Shown in pieces: positions 36,113-45,700 of a stretch of DNA of 64,000 nt; within the stretch, counting starts at the first letter, position 1, and every line of letters starts with the position of its first letter. The stretch spans positions 558,001 through 622,000 of the forward strand of contig NZ_NHOT01000003.1 in NCBI RefSeq assembly GCF_002197755.1. Direction: 5' to 3'. This stretch comes from Pedobacter sp. AJM (GTDB lineage Bacteria; Bacteroidota; Bacteroidia; Sphingobacteriales; Sphingobacteriaceae). The notes below the pieces were generated by a model. It saw only the letters and a list, made by a program, of their open reading frames with translations. It was not told the DNA's origin and made no database searches. The translations under genes were made by a program, and so were the position numbers.

Positions 36113-37639
36113 ATGGATAGAAGACGCTTCGTAATTAACCTGGTTTCCAATCTTTTTAGTGCCCTTTCCGGCATCGGAATCTCTTTCTTTTTAACGCCAT
36201 ACATCGTAGCGCATTTAGGTAAGGAGGCTTATGGTTTTTTTCCGTTAACCAATAACTTTATCATGTATGCAGGTATTATCACCACTGCATTAAACTCCAT
36301 GTCCAGCCGGTACATCACTATAAGTTTAGAGAAAAAGGAAATCAGGGAGGTAAATACCTATTTCAATTCCATATTATTTGGAAACCTGTTGATTTCGTTC
36401 TTTTTTATCATTTTAAGTGCATTGTTCTGCTATTTCATCAGCAATATACTTGATATTCCTACCCGACTCTTTGAAGATGTAAGGTTACTCTTCGTCTTCA
36501 TGTTTATCAGCCTGGTTATCAATGTATCATCAGCAGTTTTTTCTGTAACGGCTTTTGCGCTAAACAGATTTGACCGCTTAGCCTATATCAATATTGCTTC
36601 TAACATCATAAAACTGGGTACCATCATATTACTGTTTTATTTTTTCACGCCGAAGATTTACTTTTTAGGTTTAGTTACGGCCATACTGTCGCTTTACACC
36701 CTCATCGCGAACTACAGGCTTACCAAAAAACTACTGCCAGAAATTGTTATCGATTGGGCTTTCTTCGCTAAAGGTACACTGTCTGTAGTTGTTGGCGCCG
36801 GAATCTGGAATTCCATCATGGCACTATCTAATGTGATTAACACCCAATTGGATTTATTGATTGCCAATCATTTTTTTGGCGCATCAGGCATGGGCTTTTT
36901 ATCCCTCACCAAATTTATTCCGAACGCCATTTATATCCTGCTGGGGATCATCGTTCCCATATTTTTACCGGAAATGTTTAAGGCCTATGCCCGAAACGAT
37001 ATGGAGAAACTTAAGCATACCTTAAATCAGTCTTTTAAAGCCATATTCCTGGTGGTTTTAGTACCCCTGGCGGTATTTTTTGTTTATGGAGAAGATTTTT
37101 TTCATCTGTGGTTACCCACGCAGGATGCAAAAGGGCTGCACATTCTTTCTATTATTACACTTATTCCCTTTATCGTTCATGGAACGGTAGAAACGGTATA
37201 TCATGTCTTTGTTATTACTAATAAATTAAGAATGGCTTCCATATGGGGAATTTTTATCTCTATACTAAATTACGTTTTAGTAATACTCCTATGTTTATAC
37301 AGTAATCTGGGTGTATATGCCATACCCGTTGCAGCACTGATCAGTGGTGTATTTAGTCACCTTACCTTTACCCCATTATATGCAGCCTATTGCCTGGAAG
37401 AAAAGCGATGGTATTTTTTTATCAAAATGATCAAGGGCCTTGCAGGATTTATGCTGCTGTTATTAATTGCATATGGCTGGAAAAAACTCAATCTGTTTAC
37501 CATTGACTCCTGGATTACCTTTTTAACCAATGGCTTGATCATTGGCACCATACTTTTTCTAATTTCCCTGCTGATCAAGTTTGAGCGTACCGAATTATAT
37601 GAAGGCTATCAAAAAATAAAAAGGAAAGTGATACGATGA
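36113..37639 (+). CDS. Wzx-type lipid-linked oligosaccharide flippase
   Basis: The 508-residue integral membrane protein of the MVF/MATE-like polysaccharide_synt fold has about 14 helices. The start MDRRRFVINLVSNLFSALSGIGISFFLTPYIVAHLGKEAYGFF is the usual N-terminal signature of Wzx proteins, with a charged cytoplasmic lead and helices 1-2. It would flip undecaprenyl-PP-linked units outward to the Wzy-like polymerase. It ends inside the ATG of the next gene (4-base overlap). Confidence 0.88.
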   Translation: MDRRRFVINLVSNLFSALSGIGISFFLTPYIVAHLGKEAYGFFPLTNNFIMYAGIITTALNSMSSRYITISLEKKEIREVNTYFNSILFGNLLISFFFIILSALFCYFISNILDIPTRLFEDVRLLFVFMFISLVINVSSAVFSVTAFALNRFDRLAYINIASNIIKLGTIILLFYFFTPKIYFLGLVTAILSLYTLIANYRLTKKLLPEIVIDWAFFAKGTLSVVVGAGIWNSIMALSNVINTQLDLLIANHFFGASGMGFLSLTKFIPNAIYILLGIIVPIFLPEMFKAYARNDMEKLKHTLNQSFKAIFLVVLVPLAVFFVYGEDFFHLWLPTQDAKGLHILSIITLIPFIVHGTVETVYHVFVITNKLRMASIWGIFISILNYVLVILLCLYSNLGVYAIPVAALISGVFSHLTFTPLYAAYCLEEKRWYFFIKMIKGLAGFMLLLLIAYGWKKLNLFTIDSWITFLTNGLIIGTILFLISLLIKFERTELYEGYQKIKRKVIR

Positions 37640-38370
37640 TACCAAAAATTATACACTACTGCTGGTTTGGAAAAGGAGAAATGCCAGACCTCGTTTTACA
37701 ATGCATTGCCTCCTGGAACCGTTATCTTCCGGCATACGAAATTATGGTTTGGAACGAAGAAAACTTTGACGTGAACCTATATCAATATTCAAAGGAAGCC
37801 TATGATGAACGTAAGTTTGCCTTCGTATCTGATATTTGCCGGTTATATGCCCTTAAAACAGTGGGGGGGATTTACCTCGATACTGACGTAGAATTTCTCA
37901 GGCCGCTGGATGACGCCATGCTTCGGGATGTTGCCTTTACCGGATTTGAAGGGAATTTTTTACTGTCTTCGGCAATAATGGGAAGTATGAAGGAGGGCCA
38001 ATGGATCAATGAATTATTATCTTATTATCACAACAGAAGTTTTTACCTGGCGAATGGAGCATTAGATCTTAATCCAAATACGGAGAGTATAACGGCATTC
38101 ATGAAAGAAAAAAAATCCCTCAAAACGGATAATACTTTACAAGTCTTGTCAAACTATTGCACCATCTACCCAAGTGACTATTTCAGCCCGAAAAGTTGGA
38201 AAACGCTAAAGATAAATATCACCGGAAATACTTACAGCATTCATCATTTTGCGGCTTCATGGCTTCAGCATTCCAACTATAGCACGCTCGGCAAACTGGC
38301 TAACCTGTTATTGGGAAAAAGAATTTCGGATTTTTTATCCAAACATTACCGAAAGCTTAAGGGATCATAA
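37636..38370 (+). CDS. GT32-type glycosyltransferase with DxD motif
   Basis: The 244-residue protein begins IPKIIHYCWFGKGEMPDLV, the standard N-terminal signature of the glycosyl-transferase sugar-binding DXD family. The donor-site segment is FVSDICRLYALKTVGGIYLDTDVEFLRPLDD, with DTD as the metal motif, and the C-terminal HHFAASW is characteristic. It is coupled by ATGA to the flippase gene. Family members transfer hexoses to glycan or lipid acceptors; specificity is unknown. Confidence 0.88.
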   Translation: MIPKIIHYCWFGKGEMPDLVLQCIASWNRYLPAYEIMVWNEENFDVNLYQYSKEAYDERKFAFVSDICRLYALKTVGGIYLDTDVEFLRPLDDAMLRDVAFTGFEGNFLLSSAIMGSMKEGQWINELLSYYHNRSFYLANGALDLNPNTESITAFMKEKKSLKTDNTLQVLSNYCTIYPSDYFSPKSWKTLKINITGNTYSIHHFAASWLQHSNYSTLGKLANLLLGKRISDFLSKHYRKLKGS

Positions 38371-38426
38371 TCATCTTTTAAAAACATCCAATTTTCAGAT
38401 CAGGTAGTGGATAGCAAAGCTCAATA

Positions 38427-40280
38427 TCAACCGTTTCTTTTTTGAATTTCCACCTGAAGCTCATCCATTACCTGGTTGAGCACACGATTAACCTCCTCAA
38501 TCATGGAATGCAGCTCCGCTCCACTTCCATCTTCATTCAATGCTTCGATGCTTCTGATGGTGCGCTGAATTGATTTGATTTCCAGATGATCAATAGTGGA
38601 TTTTAACTTATGCGCCAGTTTAGAAACCTGAGGAAGATCATTTTCCCGGAAACAGGCATTAAGATGATTTAATGTATCAGGTACCTGTCCACAAAACAAC
38701 TCAATCATTTTAGTTACAAAATCTTCCCTCCCCTTGCTGATTATTCTGAGGCCTTCTAAACTATATAAAGGTTGCGTAAGCTCCGGCTCTGGAATATGAA
38801 TTGGTTTCTTCTTCATCCAGCCATCTATCACCTTGATCAGGAGTTCTTCATTAATGGGCTTGGTAAGGTAATCATCCATCCCCGCAGCAATACACCTTTC
38901 CCTTTCTCCCGCAACCACAGAAGCCGTAAGGGCGATGATCGTGCCGGGGTATCCCTGCTGCCTCAAAATGCTGGTTGTTTCATACCCATCCATTACAGGC
39001 ATTTGAATATCCATCAGGATAATATCGTAAACTTCATCCTTAACCATGTCAAGTGCCATCTCACCATGCTCGGCATTCAATACCTGAGCGCCATAATTCA
39101 ATAAAATTGCACTGGCCACCAGTCTGTTGGTTTCATTATCGTCAACAACCAGAATTTTTCTACCCGCAAACAATTCTTCGTTCTGGGTTACGATAACATC
39201 ATCCGGAAGGTGGATATCAGTGCCTTTCTGAAGTTTGATAATAAAAGAAATTTCAGAACCTGCTCCTCTTTCGCTTTTCACATCGAAATGCCCACCCATC
39301 TGTTTCACCAATTTCTGAGAAATACTCATCCCCAACCCTGTTCCGCCATGTTTACGCGATACAGATTCATTTTCCTGACTGAAATTGTCGAAAAGCCGGT
39401 TCACGAATTCCGGGGCCATTCCAATTCCGGAGTCCTTCACCAGAATTTTAATTTCCTGGCTTCCCTGATCCTCTTTCAAAACTGCGGCGGTTAATGATAC
39501 AAAACCTTTCTCGGTAAATTTTATAGCGTTACTCAGCAGATTCATGACTACCTGATTGATCCTCAAGGGATCTCCTATTAATACTGGTGCAATATCAATG
39601 TCTTCCGGAAGGATAAAGTCTATTTCCAATCCCTTCTTTTCTGCCTGATCCCGCATTAACTGCGTAACCTTTGAAAGAACTACCGGAAGATTAAAACCTA
39701 TATGCTCCAGTTCAACTTTACCGCCCTCTATTTTGGAAAGATCCAGAATATCGTCAATAATTCCCAACAGGTTGGTTGATGCTGTTTGTATGGTTTGAAG
39801 ATAATAATCCTGTTCTTCAGTAAGCTTGGTTTTAGAAAGCTGACCAGCCATGGTGATGATGGCATTCATAGGCGTTCTGATCTCATGGCTCATATTGGCC
39901 AGAAACAGTTCTTTGATGTCGGAAGGTTTTTCATTAACTGTATTTGCCGTCATCAGTTCCTGGTTATTGTTGCGCAAAAATTTTTCTCCGGCAAATAAAA
40001 ATGATTTCTGGGCACTGATTTCCTCCCATTTTCCTAAAACTCTTCCATCAACATTTTTTGCCTGGAGCGCTGTATCTCTGCCCAAAAAAATCAGATTGTC
40101 CATATCTTCCTGATCAAACCGCTCAAAATGATCTGTGAAATTTTCTCCAATATAATCTCCATATAGTGTTTTTAATACCTCACCCATCTGAACGATGTTC
40201 AGATTTTCATCTAATAACAAAAAGTAAGGATAAAGTCTGTTTAATTGAGCGAAATTGAGTTGTAAAAAATTGGTTTCCAT
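38427..40280 (-). CDS. Hybrid histidine kinase (HNOBA-like PAS-HisKA-HATPase-REC-HPt)
   Basis: The 617-residue cytoplasmic protein has an N-terminal PAS-like domain (about 1-100; QLNRLYPYFLLLDENLNIVQMGEVL) that resembles the HNOBA domain associated with H-NOX sensors and guanylate cyclases. HisKA has the phospho-accepting H132 (MSHEIRTPMNA), and HATPase_c has LLSNAIKFTEKG, DSGIGM and GGTGLGMSIS. A receiver follows with D424 (LMDIQMPVMDG) and a TKP lysine, and a C-terminal HPt has H557 (LAHKLKST). No membrane helix is visible. It lies inside the polysaccharide locus, converging on the GT32 gene, and could phosphorylate the receiver protein at 40878. Confidence 0.9.
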   Translation of the reverse strand: METNFLQLNFAQLNRLYPYFLLLDENLNIVQMGEVLKTLYGDYIGENFTDHFERFDQEDMDNLIFLGRDTALQAKNVDGRVLGKWEEISAQKSFLFAGEKFLRNNNQELMTANTVNEKPSDIKELFLANMSHEIRTPMNAIITMAGQLSKTKLTEEQDYYLQTIQTASTNLLGIIDDILDLSKIEGGKVELEHIGFNLPVVLSKVTQLMRDQAEKKGLEIDFILPEDIDIAPVLIGDPLRINQVVMNLLSNAIKFTEKGFVSLTAAVLKEDQGSQEIKILVKDSGIGMAPEFVNRLFDNFSQENESVSRKHGGTGLGMSISQKLVKQMGGHFDVKSERGAGSEISFIIKLQKGTDIHLPDDVIVTQNEELFAGRKILVVDDNETNRLVASAILLNYGAQVLNAEHGEMALDMVKDEVYDIILMDIQMPVMDGYETTSILRQQGYPGTIIALTASVVAGERERCIAAGMDDYLTKPINEELLIKVIDGWMKKKPIHIPEPELTQPLYSLEGLRIISKGREDFVTKMIELFCGQVPDTLNHLNACFRENDLPQVSKLAHKLKSTIDHLEIKSIQRTIRSIEALNEDGSGAELHSMIEEVNRVLNQVMDELQVEIQKRNG

Positions 40281-40877
40281 TAATCAGATGGTTATAAGAT
40301 GCCTAAATTTATGAAAATACCGATAAAATCAGAATTTAAATAGACATACTAAAAATAATGTGTGACCGGAATCGTGAGATAATGCTGCCCCTGCAATTTA
40401 AACTGTTTATTAAAACTAAGATCAATAACCATTTTGTCCATTCTGAGTTTTATATGCTTGAAACTGTTTTTTAACTTTAGGCCAATATTAAGAATCTCTA
40501 AAAGACGATGCTTTTGTGTCTGTACAAAAATACCGGGTTTAAATATTTTGTAGAAAATGTGGTCAGTATACCACTATAAGTTTTGTAATTGTAGGCTATG
40601 TATGTAGATTTGTCATGATAATAAAAACAATTAAAATATCTACACCCTAAAGGAGTAAAACAGATAGCAACGATTAATTTTTTCTTATTATTGTGTGTTA
40701 CCAGTAAAGATTTAATATGATTTTCCGGATGATAAATGTATTTATATACATTACTTATTTAATGATCCGGGCAATGAAAATTAAAGTCAGTTTGGTGATT
40801 ACTTAATGTTAATTGCTATTTTTCACTAAACTATCCCTGGTAATACCTGTAATAAGCTCTATCATACGTCTTTCCAA
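40281..40877. other. 597-base region with a canonical promoter and structured leader
   Basis: No gene is supported. It holds the best promoter match in the window (40582-40612), followed by about 260 bases before the receiver ATG. Within that leader CCGGAT (40725-40730) pairs with ATCCGG (40765-40770) enclosing an inner AATGTAT/ATACATT hairpin. The segment could be an mRNA leader or a small RNA. Confidence 0.55.
40582..40612 (+). promoter_or_regulatory. Canonical Bacteroidota promoter TTTG-N19-TAGATTTG
   Basis: TTTG at 40582-40585 and TAGATTTG at 40605-40612 are separated by exactly 19 bases, which meets both the -33 and -7 consensus and the spacing of the Bacteroidota housekeeping sigma factor. 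Transcription would begin near 40618 and read into the receiver and sugar-transferase genes. Confidence 0.75.
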
Positions 40878-41282
40878 ATGAGTAAAACTAACAATCCCAA
40901 AATACACATACTCCTAGTTGAGGATGATGAATTCATGCAAGCCATACTTGATGAGATTTTGAATGTAAATTATCGCATAGATATCAGACCAGATGGCTTG
41001 GGTGCGTTAGCTTTTTTACAAAGCGGGAACATTCCTGACCTGATTATTTCAGATCTGAATACACCAAACATGAATGGGCTCGAATTAATAGAGCAACTTA
41101 AAGTGAGCGATTTTTTCAGTTCACTTCCTATCATGATTTTATCAGGTGAAGAAAGCTCCGATAAACGTATTAAATGTCTTGATGCCGGTGCCGATGATTT
41201 CGTGGTGAAACCTTTTAACCCTGCAGAATTGGAAGCTAGAATTAAGATGGTGTTAAGACGGGCCGGAAAAAGTGTGATCTAA
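40878..41282 (+). CDS. Single-domain response regulator
   Basis: This 134-residue protein is one complete receiver domain. The acidic pair is VEDDEF (about residues 16-18), the phospho-acceptor is D59 in LIISDLNTPNMNG, the conserved Thr/Ser is in MILSGEES, and K111 is in VVKPFNP. There is no DNA-binding or enzymatic output. Its stop codon overlaps the ATG of the sugar transferase (TAATG), so the two are translated together. The likely job is to relay phosphate from a hybrid kinase to control of the sugar transferase or the polysaccharide machinery. Confidence 0.92.
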   Translation: MSKTNNPKIHILLVEDDEFMQAILDEILNVNYRIDIRPDGLGALAFLQSGNIPDLIISDLNTPNMNGLELIEQLKVSDFFSSLPIMILSGEESSDKRIKCLDAGADDFVVKPFNPAELEARIKMVLRRAGKSVI

Positions 41283-42478
41283 TGGAAAGTACTGATAGAG
41301 CCAATACGCAGATCATAGCCTTTGTTGGCTTCGTTGATGATTTTTTACATTCTTTTCTTGAAAGTTGTGACTTCAATGGCATACAGCTGGTGCATTTCGA
41401 GAATGGAATGGTGCTTGTTCAAGAATGGGAAGCTAAAAAGCTGCCTATAGTGGCAATTATTTCTCATAGCGAAATATTATCCAGCGGAGGCCTTTCGCTG
41501 ATGGAAACAATTAAAAACAGGAAGATGCCAGCCGTGCCTTTCTTTTTAGTTGTAAGGTATTTTAATTCAAATCTGAGGATATTAGCACTTACTGCAGGTA
41601 TCTCTGATGTTTTCAGACTTCCTTTGCAAAAAGACCGTTTGGAAAAACGTGTACTTTTCTTCATCCGGAATGGGGCTTCGTTAATTAAAGAACTGCCTGC
41701 TCACAGCAGGCCGGTATATCATACCGGATTGGCCAAACGCATATTTGATGTTTTTTTTGCCGGCATGGCACTGATTATGCTGTTTCCCCTATTCATTTTG
41801 GTTGCGATTTCCATACGTCTGGAATCTAAAGGGCCTGTATTTTATTATTCTTTACGCACAGGAACAGGATTTAAGATCTTCAGATTTTATAAATTCAGAT
41901 CAATGTACATCAACGCTGATCAGAAAGTTAAAGACCTGATGCACCTCAACCAATACAATATTGACGAAAAGAAGGAAGAAAAGCTTACGCAGGAAAATCA
42001 GGTGCTTTGCGATACTTGTATGCAAACAGGTAAATGCCAATATCCTATTTATGCAGATGGGGCAAAATGGTGTGAAAAAGATGATGCTTACGTTAATTCA
42101 ATGAAAAACGGATCTGCTTTTTTTAAGATTACCAACGATCCAAGAATTACCAAGGTGGGTAATTTCATCAGAAATACGAGCATTGATGAATTGCCGCAGC
42201 TGTGGAATGTTATAAAAGGCGACATGAGCATTGTTGGTAACCGGCCATTACCCATTTATGAAGCAGAAAAACTAACGACCGATAAGTCTGTTCTGAGATT
42301 TGCCGCACCAGCTGGATTAACCGGTTTATGGCAGGTTGAGAAACGTGGTAAAGGAAAAATGAGTGAAGAAGAACGATTGATGCTGGATAATACCTATGCA
42401 AAAAATCAAAGTTTTAAAAACGATATTAAACTGATTTTAAGAACAATACCTGCCATTTTCCAGAAAGAGAGTGTTTAA
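41282..42478 (+). CDS. Initiating sugar-phosphate transferase with N-terminal pseudo-receiver and Cys4 insertion
   Basis: The 398-residue protein has three parts. Residues 1-135 look like a receiver fold (IIAFVGFVDDFLHSFLES... PVAI... AVPFFLVVRYF...) but the phospho-acceptor region is ISHSEIL, with no aspartate. A basic linker and one membrane helix follow (about 155-180). The bacterial sugar transferase domain has KRIFDVFFAGMAL, IRLESKGPVFY, FRFYKFRSM, SIDELPQLWNVIKGDMSIVGNRPLP and GLTGLWQVEKRGK. Inside it, cysteines C243, C246, C252 and C264 form CxxC-x5-C-x11-C, a possible metal site absent from typical PglC/WbaP enzymes. It would load the first sugar phosphate on undecaprenyl phosphate. 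Confidence 0.88.
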   Translation: MESTDRANTQIIAFVGFVDDFLHSFLESCDFNGIQLVHFENGMVLVQEWEAKKLPIVAIISHSEILSSGGLSLMETIKNRKMPAVPFFLVVRYFNSNLRILALTAGISDVFRLPLQKDRLEKRVLFFIRNGASLIKELPAHSRPVYHTGLAKRIFDVFFAGMALIMLFPLFILVAISIRLESKGPVFYYSLRTGTGFKIFRFYKFRSMYINADQKVKDLMHLNQYNIDEKKEEKLTQENQVLCDTCMQTGKCQYPIYADGAKWCEKDDAYVNSMKNGSAFFKITNDPRITKVGNFIRNTSIDELPQLWNVIKGDMSIVGNRPLPIYEAEKLTTDKSVLRFAAPAGLTGLWQVEKRGKGKMSEEERLMLDNTYAKNQSFKNDIKLILRTIPAIFQKESV

Positions 42479-42734
42479 ATATAAGCTGATCAGCAATAGA
42501 ATACCATTATTTAGACTTTCTTATTCAGAAGAATTTATTTCAGAACTGCTTATAAAACCATATCTTCAAAACCAAAACAAACTAACCAACTATTTTCTTC
42601 CAATAGCGCAAAAATCAAACAGTATTAGAATATATTAATATCTGCAGGTAGCCTGATAACAGCTGCATGCAGATATAGAAAATGGCTTAAGTAAACCGGC
42701 TTATAGTGATTACCACTATGCAAAACAAATTGAA

Positions 42735-45700
42735 ATGCAAGAAAAAGAATTAGCCCGCCTGCGTGCACTGTATAGTTACGATATCATAGACTCCGATAAA
42801 GAGCGTGATTTTGATAGGCTCACAGAAATTGCCTCTTTGATCGCCGATTGCGAAATTTCATTAATTTCCTTTATTGATAAAAACAGGGTATGGTATAAAT
42901 CAGCTAAAGGGCTTTCTGTAGAGGAGGAGCCCAGAGGATTTACCATGTGTGAATGCGCCTTACTATCTGATAAGCCTTTCATTGTAGAAGATACACTGGA
43001 AGATGCGCACTGGTGTACGCATCCAATGGTACAGGAGGGAATTAAAGTACGTTTCTATGCCGGTTTTCCACTTATTGATCCTAATGGATTTACACTCGGC
43101 TCATTTTGTGTAATCAGTACAAAACCAAATAAGATATCGCTATCACAGCAAAAACAGCTTTCACTTCTCGCAGAGGAAGCCATCACCGTTATTGTAGACC
43201 GTCGGAAAAAGCAGGAATACAAAAACTTCAGTCACCTGATCAATAACTCTGAGGATCTGATCTGCATTTTGGCTCAGGATTGGACTTTTAAGATGGCCAA
43301 CCCATGCTTCAATGAATGCCTGGGATGGAGTGAAGAAGAGCTGCAATTCAAAACTATTTTTGATATTGTTCCGGAAGAAGATCAAGATAAGGCAAAGGCA
43401 TTTTGGTCTAACATTAAAAAGGGCCAGGCAGATGAGCAAAATACACATCAGATAGCAATAAAGACAGGTGGTCACCGGATAATTGAATGGAGTGCTACTG
43501 CTGAAAAAACAGATAAAAATATATTTGCAATTGGAAGGGATGTTACAGCTGAAATAGAAAAAAACCAGGCGTTAAAAGTTAGTGAGCAAAAGTTAAAGGC
43601 ATTTTTTGAAAGTTCACAAGGACTAATGTGTACGCATGATATCCATGGTAAATTAATTTCCATTAATCCTATCGGCGCCAGAACATTAGGCTATTCCAGG
43701 GCGGAGCTTATTGATAAAACGCTTTTTGACATCGTTCCGATAGAACAGCACGATGATCTACATCAATATCTTGCAGATATCTTATCAAACGGCTTTTCTA
43801 AGGGCTATATGGTTATTAAACGCAAATCGGGTGAAGAACGGTTGTGGTTATATTCAAACATACTGGAAGGTGACCTTAATGGTGAACCCTATATTATTGG
43901 AAATGCTGTAGATATAACTGACCAAAAGAAATTAGAAAAAGATCTTCTTCATACGAAAAATTTACTGGAGGAAACCAGTGCCCTGTCAAAAATTGGTGGC
44001 TGGGAGCTTAACTTAGTTGATCATCAGCTTTATTGGTCCAGTATCACACGTGAAATCCATTCCGTACCAGATGGGTTTATTCCGACTAAAGAAAATGCAA
44101 TTCAATTCTACAAAAGTGGAGAAAGCAGAGAAAAAATCATGCAAACGGTACAGGAATGCTTGCTTACAGGTAAAGACTGGGACCTGGAACTTCAGATTAT
44201 CGACTTTAATGGTAAGGAAATCTGGGTACGCACAAAAGGCAATGTACATATTGTAAAGGAAGAACCAATTCGTCTGTATGGCACCTTTCAAAATATTGAT
44301 GATCAGAAGCGTGCACAGCTGGAAGTAACCGCTTCTAAAAAACTGCTGGATGATGTCCTTTCAGCAGCTACCGGAGTAAGTATAATCGCTACAGATTTAG
44401 AGGGTACCATCACCGTGTTTAACGAGGGTTCAGTACAATTATTAGGCTATACTGCCGAAGAAATAATAGGCAAGCAAACACCAGTCATCTTTCACGACCC
44501 GAAAGAAATAGAAGAACTTTGTACCGATTTCAGTTCTTCATTAGATTTCGAAGTTTCAGGATTTGGCTTTTATAAACAGTGTGCAGATCATCTTCAGAAA
44601 GAAAGAACATTTACTTTTATTACCAAATCAGGCAAACGGCTAAGGGTATCATTATCCATCACGTCTATAAAAGATAGCAACGGCAATATCATAGGTTATT
44701 TAGGCATTTCGATTGATATTACGCAGAAAGAAGCCACAGAAAAAGAACTGGCAACAGAAAAAGCATTATTACTGGCTTTCATTGAAAATGCACCTGCATC
44801 TGTAGCCATGATTGATGCAGATATGCGTTTTCTGATGACAAGCAAAACCTGGTTAAAAGACTACACCCAGATTGAGGGAAATATCAAGGGATTATCGTAT
44901 TATGATGTTTTCCCTAATTTATCCGATGAACGCAAGGCTGTGCATCAAGAGGTGCTCAATGGTAGGGTTGTTAAAAAAGAGGAAGATGTATATGTTGACG
45001 TCAAAACCAATACACCAAATCATATTTCCTGGGAAATGAGACCCTGGTTTAAAGCAGACAACTCTATTGGTGGCATGATGATCTTTACACACAACATTTC
45101 AGCAAGTGTTCACCACCGGCAAGAGTTAACTGTAGCGCGATTACGCGCCGACCTGGCTAACATGGCAAAGTCTGAATTTCTCGCCAATATGAGTCACGAA
45201 ATCAGAACGCCATTAAATGGCGTGATTGGTTTCACAGATCTGGTATTAAAAACCCAGTTGAATCATACCCAAAAGCAATACTTAAAGATTGTCAATCAAT
45301 CTGCCAATGCACTGTTGAGCATTATCAATGATATTTTAGATTTCTCAAAAATTGAGGCCGGAAAATTTGAGCTTGATATTGAAAGGTGTGATCTTTATGA
45401 AATTGCAGGACAAGCGAGCGATATCACCAACTACCAGATTCAAACTAAGAAATTAGAAATGCTGTTAAATGTTCAGCCAAATCTTCCAAGATTTATCTGG
45501 ACTGACGCACTTCGATTAAAACAGGTACTGATTAATTTATTGGGGAATGCAGCAAAATTTACGGCCAAAGGAGAAATTGAACTTAAGATAGAATCCCTGA
45601 GCGAAAGTCAAAACCATCACTTACTTCGGTTTAGCGTTCGTGATACCGGTATCGGAATCGCAAAGGGAACGCAGGCAAAAATTTTTAACGCATTTTCGCA

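Noticed and set aside
41282..41690. Functional receiver domain at the sugar transferase N-terminus
   Set aside because: The position of the phospho-acceptor has Ser-His-Ser and no Asp, so phosphorylation is not expected; it is called a pseudo-receiver.
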